Below, piece after piece: positions 56,993 through 64,000 of a DNA stretch of 64,000 nt. Position 1 is the stretch's first letter; every line of letters begins with the position of its first letter. The notes beneath the pieces were generated by a model. It had not been told where the DNA came from, searched no databases, and saw only the letters and a list, made by a program, of their open reading frames with translations. Origin of the DNA: Anaeromyxobacter dehalogenans 2CP-C (GTDB taxonomy: Bacteria; Myxococcota; Myxococcia; Myxococcales; Anaeromyxobacteraceae); assembly GCF_000013385.1 (NCBI RefSeq), contig NC_007760.1, positions 4,810,001 through 4,874,000 on the forward strand, read 5' to 3'. The position numbers were made by a program, and so were the translations under genes.

Positions 56993-58495
56993 ATGTCGAT
57001 GACGTTCCCCGGCCTGCCCCCGCCGCCGCCGCCGCCCGAGCCGGTGCTGGCGACGGCGGTGGTGCTCCACCGCGACGGGCCGCGCGGGCGCGAGGTGTTC
57101 CTGGTCCGGCGCGGGCGCGACCTCCGCTTCGCGGGCGGGTGGCACGCGTTCCCGGGCGGCCGGCTCGACCCGGAGGACGCGCGCGTGCCGGTGGAGGGCG
57201 CGCAGGGCGAGGAGGCGCGCCTGGTCGCCTGCGCCGCCCGCGAGCTGTTCGAGGAGACCGGCGTGCTCGCGGCGCGCGGGCGCGAGCGGGTGCCGGCGGC
57301 GGCGCGCGAGGCCGCCCGGCGCGCGCTCCTCGACGGGGCGCTCGCGTTCGGCGACCTCCTCGCCGCGCACGGGCTCGCGCTCGAGGCGGCGGCGTTCACG
57401 CCGGCGGGCCGCTGGGTGACGCCCGAGCACCTGCCGCTCCGCTACGACGCGCGCATGTTCCTCTTGCCGCTCCCGGCCGGCGAGGCGCCGGTGGTGTGGC
57501 CGGGCGAGCTCGCCGACGGCGCCATGGTCCCGGCCGCCGACGCGCTCGGCGCCTGGGGGCGCGGCCAGATGCTGCTGCACCCGCCCAACCTGCACGCGCT
57601 CCGCGTGCTCGACCGGCGCGGGCCCGTGGACGCCGCCGCGCTCGCCGCGCTCCGCGACCCGCCGCACCGCGACGGCGCCATCTGCCGCCGCATCGAGTTC
57701 CAGCAGGGCTTCTTCCTCGCCGCGCTGCGGACGCCCACGCTGCCGCCCGCCACGCACACCAACGCCTGGCTGCTCCCGGCCGAGGGCGGCCTCGCGGTGG
57801 TGGACCCGGGGGCGCCGGATCCCGCCGAGCAGGCGGTGCTGTTCGCGCTGCTCGACGGGCTCGCCGCGGAGGGGCTCCCGCCGCGCGAGATCTGGCTCAC
57901 CCACGCGCACCCCGATCACGTCGGCGCCGTGGCGGCGCTCGCGGCGCGGCACGGGCTGCCGGTGCGGGCGCACCCGCTCGCGACGGGGCGCGCCGGCGCG
58001 CCGGTCGAGCCGCTCCGCGAGGGCGAGCGGATCGGCGACGGCGGGCGCTTCCGCGTGCTGGAGACGCCCGGCCACGCGCGCGAGCACCTCGCGTTCCTCG
58101 ACGAGCGGAGCGGGGCGCTCGTGTGCGGCGACCTCGTGAGCACGCTCTCGACCATCGTGATCGACCCGCCGGAGGGCGACATGGCCGAGTACGAGCGGCA
58201 GCTCGCCCGGGTGGAGGCGCTCGGGCCGCGCACGATCTACCCGGCGCACGGGCCGCCCGCGCCGGACGCGGTGGGGAAGCTCGCGGCCTACCGCGCCCAC
58301 CGGCGCGAGCGCGAGGCGCTGGTGGTGGCGGCGCTCGCGGCGGGCGGGACGCTCCCGGAGATCACCGCGCGCGCGTACGCGGACACGCCCGCGCCGCTCC
58401 ACCCGGTCGCGGCGCGGAGCTGCCTGGCGGTGCTGGAGAAGCTGCGGGGGGCGTCCCGCGCGGAAGAGGCAGGCGGGGTGTGGCGGGCGCGGTGA
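56993..58495 (+). CDS. Nudix hydrolase fused to a metallo-beta-lactamase (LACTB2-like) domain
   Basis: The 500 residues combine two enzymes. The Nudix domain (about 18-215) has FPGGRLDPEDA and then, after an insert of about ten residues, ARELFEETGV. It is thus a Nudix box with a long G-to-RE gap. From about 245 on there is a metallo-beta-lactamase fold with zinc motif THAHPDHVG (about 303-311), ETPGHAREHLAF, VCGDLV and the last histidine in YPAHGPPAP. A C-terminal winged-helix-like part (TLPEITARAYADTPAPLH) follows, as in LACTB2. The order suggests hydrolysis of a nucleotide-linked substrate followed by a second cut. The substrate is not known. The ATG at 56993 is used. Confidence 0.88.
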   Translation: MSMTFPGLPPPPPPPEPVLATAVVLHRDGPRGREVFLVRRGRDLRFAGGWHAFPGGRLDPEDARVPVEGAQGEEARLVACAARELFEETGVLAARGRERVPAAAREAARRALLDGALAFGDLLAAHGLALEAAAFTPAGRWVTPEHLPLRYDARMFLLPLPAGEAPVVWPGELADGAMVPAADALGAWGRGQMLLHPPNLHALRVLDRRGPVDAAALAALRDPPHRDGAICRRIEFQQGFFLAALRTPTLPPATHTNAWLLPAEGGLAVVDPGAPDPAEQAVLFALLDGLAAEGLPPREIWLTHAHPDHVGAVAALAARHGLPVRAHPLATGRAGAPVEPLREGERIGDGGRFRVLETPGHAREHLAFLDERSGALVCGDLVSTLSTIVIDPPEGDMAEYERQLARVEALGPRTIYPAHGPPAPDAVGKLAAYRAHRREREALVVAALAAGGTLPEITARAYADTPAPLHPVAARSCLAVLEKLRGASRAEEAGGVWRAR

Positions 58496-58652
58496 CGGCC
58501 GGCCGGGCAGGCCACAGGACATCCGTCGGATTTCCGAGCGGAAGCCCGTGGAAAGCCGGTATCGGCTGTGTCGCTCGAGACACCAACAGCCGGCAAGGCG
58601 TTGAATTCCCTGTCCCCCGTCGAGGGCACATCCGTTGCACAACGGGCCGTCC

Positions 58653-59177
58653 ATGCCCGATCGCGCGAACAAGCTGGCCCGGCTCGCCCTCCTCCTCGCC
58701 GGCGCCTTCCTCTTCGGCGGGGCCTCCGCCGAGGTAGCCGTTCGCACGCACCAGGCGGTCGAGCAGCTCAAGGCCGAACGCGAGATCGGCGCCGCCGGGC
58801 AGCTCGTGGCGCTCGAGCTCACCGGCGCCCAGGGCGAGGTGGTGGCGCGCCCGCGCCTCATCGCGCCGCGCGGCAAGGCGGCCGAGCTGGTGCTGCACGA
58901 TCCCGCTCACCCCGGCGAGATCCGGCTCACGTTCCGCGTCGAGGCGGAGCGCGATCCGACCGGCGACATCGCGCTCGACTACGAGCTGTCGGTCCCCTCG
59001 CGCGCGGTGACCGCCCGCGGCAAGATCTCGCTCACCCCGGGCGTGGAGCAGTCGATCCAGCTCGGCGGCGGCGTCCTCGTCGCCACCTGGCTCGCGCTCC
59101 CGGTCCCGTCGGCCGGCTTCGACGCCTACCTCGAGTCCGAGGCGGCGGCGCGGCGGGCGGCGGGACGGACGAGCTAG
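58653..59177 (+). CDS. Periplasmic protein of unknown function (174 aa)
   Basis: The start MPDRANKLARLALLLAGAFLFG gives a signal peptide with a likely cut near GGASAEV. The remaining 140 residues are beta-rich (LVALELTGAQGEVVARPRL, IRLTFRVEAERDPTGDIALD, VEQSIQLGGGVLVATW). No family was recognised. The 157-bp spacer before it shows no other gene. It is convergent with the coiled-coil gene across repeat cluster E. Confidence 0.7.
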   Translation: MPDRANKLARLALLLAGAFLFGGASAEVAVRTHQAVEQLKAEREIGAAGQLVALELTGAQGEVVARPRLIAPRGKAAELVLHDPAHPGEIRLTFRVEAERDPTGDIALDYELSVPSRAVTARGKISLTPGVEQSIQLGGGVLVATWLALPVPSAGFDAYLESEAAARRAAGRTS

Positions 59178-59202
59178 GAGCTCGGCGCCGCACCCGCTTC
59201 CT

Positions 59203-59404
59203 CCCTCGACTCCGCGCGGCCTGACGGTCCCTCGACTCCGCGCGGCCTGACGGTCCCTCGACTCCGCGCCGCTGCGCGGCGCTACGCTCGGGATGAGCGA
59301 TCCTTCATCCGCTCACCCTGAGCGTAGGCGACCCGAAGGCTCGCCGGAGTCGAAGGGTCACCCTCAGCGTAGGCCGTGCGGTCAGCACGGCCGGAGTCGA
59401 AGGG
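59203..59404. repeat. Convergent-gap palindromic repeat cluster E with 26-bp tandem half units
   Basis: Half units beginning CCCTCGACTCCGCGC start at 59203, 59229 and 59255, exactly 26 bp apart. The third extends to a full unit to 59295, with core GCGCCGC/GCGGCGC and loop TGC. Then come 59314-59357 (core GGCGACCC/GGCTCGCC, one mismatch, loop GAA) and 59359-59404 (core GGCCGTGC/GCACGGCC, loop GGTCA). It ends directly before the stop codon of the coiled-coil gene (59405). Confidence 0.92.
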
Positions 59405-59956
59405 CTACCGCTCTTGCGCCGCCGCCTCGGCCTCGAGCGCGGCGGCCTCGGTGCGGATGCGGGCGAGGTGATCCACGAGGCGCAGGCGCTGGACCTCGAG
59501 CGCGCGCAGCCGGGCGTGGTCCTCGGCGAACGTCGAGCCCTGCGCCGGCGCCCGCGACACGGACGCGCCGCGGGCCACGACCGCGCGCTGCTGGGCGGGG
59601 CCGTGCGAGGGCTGGGCGAGCGCGCGGCGCAGCTCGCCCATGCGCAGGTCGATGGAGCGGATCGCGAGGACCACCCGGTCCGCCTCGTCGTGCAGCGCGT
59701 CGGCGCGCTCGCGCAGCTCGCCGGCGGGCGCCGCGGCGGGCGGGAGCGCGGCGCGCCCCTCCTGCCGGTCGATCGCCTCCGCCAGCTCCTGCGCCCGCAC
59801 CAGCAGGCGGCCGAGCTCGCGGCCGACGTCCTCGCCCGCCAGGTGGCGCATCTTGAGCTGCTCGATGCGGGTGGCGATCGCGTCCAGCTCGGCGCGCGCC
59901 TCCAGGGCGGGCGTGGCGGTGCCGAGCGTGATGACGAGCGTCAGTTCTGCGAGCAT
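59405..59956 (-). CDS. Coiled-coil protein of unknown function (183 aa)
   Basis: The start [20 protein letters not shown] is a plausible signal or anchor. From residue 20 onward the protein is almost wholly helical and coiled-coil-like ([61 protein letters not shown]). No enzyme motif is visible. A structural role at the envelope is possible. The upstream ATG (59995) would add Pro/Arg-rich residues without a signal, so 59956 is used. Confidence 0.7.
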   Translation of the reverse strand: MLAELTLVITLGTATPALEARAELDAIATRIEQLKMRHLAGEDVGRELGRLLVRAQELAEAIDRQEGRAALPPAAAPAGELRERADALHDEADRVVLAIRSIDLRMGELRRALAQPSHGPAQQRAVVARGASVSRAPAQGSTFAEDHARLRALEVQRLRLVDHLARIRTEAAALEAEAAAQER

Positions 59957-60085
59957 GGTGCGCCGCTCAGGTGGAGCAACCGGCGTGCCGCGCACGGTGC
60001 GCGTGCTTTCGCGCCCTTGCGACCCGCGCCGCCGCGGAAGGGACGCATTTCCGGGCGCGGACCCTCGGAAAACCGAGCCTCCCGG

Positions 60086-60609
60086 TCACGGCGCGTGCGT
60101 CTGCTCGCCGTAGTCCACCGCGCCCAGCTCGCGTCCGGCCTCGTCGTAGCTGGTCCAGCGCCCGCACTGGGCCCCGCCGCAGTGCCGCCCTGCCGCCCTC
60201 CGGGCGCCGCCCGGCCAGTACGACACGAACGGGCCGTCCTGCGCCCCGAAGCGCCAGCCGGAGGTCTCCTCCACCTGGCCGGACTCGTACCAGACGGTCC
60301 AGCGCCCGTGCTTCGCGCCGCGGGCGTAGGCGCCCTCGCGGGCCCGCCGGCCGTTGCGGTGGTACTCGACGAACGGGCCGTCGCGCTCGCCGTCGCGGTA
60401 CGCGCCCTCGGTCCAGGGCGCGCCGTCGTCGTACCAGGTGCGCGCCGGCCCCTCGCGGCGGTCGTTGCCGTACGCGTCCTTGCCGGCGCACCACGCCTCG
60501 AAGCCCTCCGGCGGCGCCGCGCCGCGCGGCTCGGTGCCGGGGGGACAGTCGAGCGGGGCGCCCGCGAGGAGCGCGAGCGCGGCCGAGAGCGCGCAGGCGA
60601 GCCCGGCCG

Positions 60610-60613
<4 letters not shown>
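60086..60613 (-). CDS. MORN-repeat protein (YwqK-like) with signal peptide
   Basis: The 175 residues start with GTG at 60613, which overlaps the regulator's stop (GTGA). A signal ([19 protein letters not shown]) is followed by repeated MORN-type strands: [53 protein letters not shown] and [16 protein letters not shown]. Such repeats occur in YwqK-type antitoxin-like and lipid-binding proteins; here the signal peptide points to a periplasmic role. Its coupling to an NtrC regulator hints at a shared function. Confidence 0.82.
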
Positions 60614-62019
<1,406 letters not shown>

Positions 62020-62118
62020 CGCGGGGGCAGTCTAATCCGGATCGCCGCCCGCGCGACCGCGCCGCATCCCCCGGACGCAGGGCCGGCGCGGGCGGGCGGT
62101 CGCCGGCCGCTCGTTTTT

Positions 62119-62133
62119 TGGCGTGGATGCTGC
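62119..62133 (+). promoter_or_regulatory. Possible sigma-54 promoter before ftsH
   Basis: TGGCGTGGATGCTGC has GG and GC separated by ten bases (62120-62121 and 62132-62133) and keeps TGGC and TGC of the consensus. It is 79 bp before the ftsH ATG. A perfect 7-bp hairpin, GGCGGCC / GGCCGCC, follows at 62182-62199 in the leader. Confidence 0.3.
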
Positions 62134-62211
62134 GACATTTCGCATTTGTCAGGGTTCGAACGGTGGTTACGGATCAGGAATGGCGGCCGGAAGGCCGCCC
62201 GGGTGATCCCA

Positions 62212-64000
62212 ATGAACAAGAAGACCGCCGGCTTCAACGTCGCCTACATCTTCCTCGCCGCGCTCGGCGTCCTCATGGTGCAGGACTGGTGGGCCCGCTC
62301 GCAGGCGGTCGCCACCCTCCCCTACAGCCAGTTCCAGCAGCTCGTCCGCGAGGACAAGGTGGCGAAGGTCACCGTCTCGCAGGACCAGGTCGCCGGCGAG
62401 CTGAAGGAGCCGCTCAACGGCAAGACCCGCTTCGTCGCGATCCGCGTGGACTCGGACATGGCGAAGGAGCTGGACCAGCACGGCGTCACCTACGCCGGCC
62501 GCTACGACAGCGACTTCGTGGCGATGCTCCTGTCCTGGGTGGTGCCCATCGCGCTGTTCTTCGGCGTGTGGCTGCTGCTCAGCCGGCGCATGGCGAAGCA
62601 GCTCGGCGCGGGCGGTCCGGGCGGCGGGCTCATGTCCATCGGCAAGTCGAAGGCCAAGGTCTACGTGGAGACCGACACGAAGACGACGTTCGCCGACGTG
62701 GCCGGGGTGGACGAGGCCAAGGACGAGCTGAAGGAGATCGTCACCTTCCTCAAGGACCCGAAGTCCTACGGCCGGCTCGGCGCCCGCATGCCGAAGGGCG
62801 TGCTGCTGGTGGGCCCGCCGGGCACCGGCAAGACCCTGCTCGCGAAGGCGGTGGCGGGCGAGGCGAGCGTGCCGTTCTTCTCCATCTCCGGCTCGGAGTT
62901 CGTGGAGATGTTCGTGGGCGTGGGCGCCGCCCGCGTGCGCGACCTGTTCGAGCAGGCCCGCGCCAAGGCGCCGGCCATCATCTTCATCGACGAGCTGGAC
63001 GCGCTCGGGCGCGCCCGCGCCAGCATGCCGGGCATGAGCGGCGGGCACGACGAGAAGGAGCAGACGCTGAACCAGCTGCTGGTGGAGCTGGACGGGTTCG
63101 ACCCCTCCGCCGGCATCGTGCTCCTCGCCGCCACCAACCGGCCCGAGATCCTCGACCCCGCGCTGCTCCGCGCCGGCCGCTTCGACCGGCAGGTGCTGGT
63201 GGACCGTCCGGACCGGGTGGGCCGCCTCGCCATCCTGAAGGTCCACACGCAGCGCGTGGTGCTCGACGACGGCGTGAAGCTGGAGGAGGTGGCGGCGCTC
63301 ACGCCGGGCTTCACCGGCGCGGACCTCGCGAACCTGGTGAACGAGGCCGCGCTGGTGGCCACGCGGCGGGACGCCGAGAAGATCTCGATGGAGGACTTCA
63401 ACGTCGCCGTCGAGCGGATCGTGGCCGGCCTCGAGAAGAAGAACCGGCTGCTCAACCCGCGCGAGCGCGAGGTGGTGGCGCACCACGAGATGGGCCACGC
63501 GCTGGTGGCGGCGGGCCTCGCCGGCACCGACCCGGTGCACAAGATCTCGATCATCCCGCGCGGCATCGGCGCGCTCGGCTACACCATCCAGCGGCCCACC
63601 GAGGACCGCTACCTCATGACGCGCGAGGAGCTGCAGAGCAAGATGGCGGTGCTGCTGGGCGGCCGCGCCGCCGAGCACCTCGTCTTCGACCACCTCTCCA
63701 CCGGCGCCTCCGACGACCTCTCCAAGGCCACCGAGATCGCCCGCAGCATGGTGACCCGCTACGGCATGGGCGAGACGCTCGGGCCGGTGACCTACGAGAC
63801 CGAGCCGAACGGCTACCTGGGCGAGCTGGGGACCCGCCGCCTCTACTCGGAGGCGACCGCCCGCGAGATCGACGTGGCGGTGCGCGACCTGGTGGAGGGC
63901 GCCTTCCAGCGCGCCGCCGGCATCCTCACCGACAACCGGGCGCTGCTCGACCAGGGCGCGTCCGAGCTGCTCGCCCGCGAGACGCTGGCCGGCAACGAGC
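62212..64000 (+). CDS. ftsH: ATP-dependent zinc metalloprotease FtsH (cut by window edge)
   Basis: This is the first 596 residues of an inner-membrane AAA+ protease that degrades regulatory and misassembled membrane proteins. TM1 ([14 protein letters not shown]) and TM2 ([15 protein letters not shown]) flank a periplasmic domain. The AAA part has Walker A GPPGTGKT (201-208), Walker [13 protein letters not shown], and the second region of homology [21 protein letters not shown] in two parts. The zinc site is HEMGH (425-429). Probably 30-60 residues are missing at the end. The ATG at 62212 has only weak SD-like purines. Confidence 0.96.
   Translation, partial: MNKKTAGFNVAYIFLAALGVLMVQDWWARSQAVATLPYSQFQQLVREDKVAKVTVSQDQVAGELKEPLNGKTRFVAIRVDSDMAKELDQHGVTYAGRYDSDFVAMLLSWVVPIALFFGVWLLLSRRMAKQLGAGGPGGGLMSIGKSKAKVYVETDTKTTFADVAGVDEAKDELKEIVTFLKDPKSYGRLGARMPKGVLLVGPPGTGKTLLAKAVAGEASVPFFSISGSEFVEMFVGVGAARVRDLFEQARAKAPAIIFIDELDALGRARASMPGMSGGHDEKEQTLNQLLVELDGFDPSAGIVLLAATNRPEILDPALLRAGRFDRQVLVDRPDRVGRLAILKVHTQRVVLDDGVKLEEVAALTPGFTGADLANLVNEAALVATRRDAEKISMEDFNVAVERIVAGLEKKNRLLNPREREVVAHHEMGHALVAAGLAGTDPVHKISIIPRGIGALGYTIQRPTEDRYLMTREELQSKMAVLLGGRAAEHLVFDHLSTGASDDLSKATEIARSMVTRYGMGETLGPVTYETEPNGYLGELGTRRLYSEATAREIDVAVRDLVEGAFQRAAGILTDNRALLDQGASELLARETLAGNE

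Noticed and set aside
62152-62172. tRNA-like GGTTCGAA string before ftsH
   Set aside because: It lacks the stems and length of a tRNA.

Overview
The window looks like chromosome of a very GC-rich myxobacterium, most like Anaeromyxobacter. The pointers are G+C well above 70% by eye, GTG and TTG starts, MJ0042-type zinc ribbons fused to proline/alanine-rich tails, PEGA and PilZ-REC proteins, and many histidine kinases. The genus is an inference from gene content and style, not from a marker gene. I found no rRNA, tRNA, CRISPR array, insertion sequence or prophage. Nearly all of the sequence is tightly packed genes.

Layout. 0-5.4 kb (minus): a translation and metabolism operon of an MJ0042 zinc-ribbon/TPR protein, a TFIIB-type zinc finger, gatC-gatA-gatB, a small membrane protein and mtnA (cut by the window edge). 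5.4-9.5 kb (plus): ftsK, a Pal-like OmpA lipoprotein, a run of hairpins and a 33-codon ORF. 9.7-14.5 kb (minus): nuoE-nuoF-nuoJ-nuoK, then a zinc-ribbon Yip1 protein, a DUF2752 protein and plsY. 14.6-19.5 kb: two PilZ proteins, a GNAT, HU, an RMD1-type protein and about 950 bp without a recognisable gene. 19.5-22.8 kb: purF, a ceramidase-like enzyme and a thioesterase. 22.9-30.4 kb: a cell-envelope cluster (PEGA protein, beta-propeller lipoprotein, two-TM protein, a divergent PKD/Ig-like lipoprotein) and a PilZ-REC protein. 30.5-41.3 kb: purL, an RNase H-fold nuclease, an UPF1/IGHMBP2-type helicase, an ArsC-like protein, a GAF-PAS hybrid kinase, PAP2, Smr, AlaX and HPF. 41.6-48.6 kb (minus): a five-gene operon with three histidine kinases. 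48.9-52.7 kb: DUF47 and Pit phosphate uptake, RlmN, a lipoprotein and MPG. 52.8-59.2 kb (plus): envelope proteins, pyruvate kinase, M24 peptidase, a Nudix-metallo-beta-lactamase fusion and a secreted protein. 59.4-64 kb: a coiled-coil protein, a MORN protein and an NtrC regulator (minus), then divergent ftsH (cut by the window edge).

The most unusual signals are not genes. First, a family of about 45-bp units has constant ends and a variable but always self-complementary core. It forms the clusters at 9.5, 15.4, 41.4 and 59.3 kb, and each lies exactly between two convergent genes. Every convergent gap over 200 bp holds either this family or, at 38.2 kb, a different hairpin set with a 103-bp duplication. 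Second, four divergent gene pairs are separated by only 24-33 bp and share one near-symmetric TATA-like -10 element, with both start codons about 7-16 nt away. Several other genes have a -10-like hexamer 8-12 nt before the start. Together these suggest widespread leaderless transcripts and bidirectional promoters.
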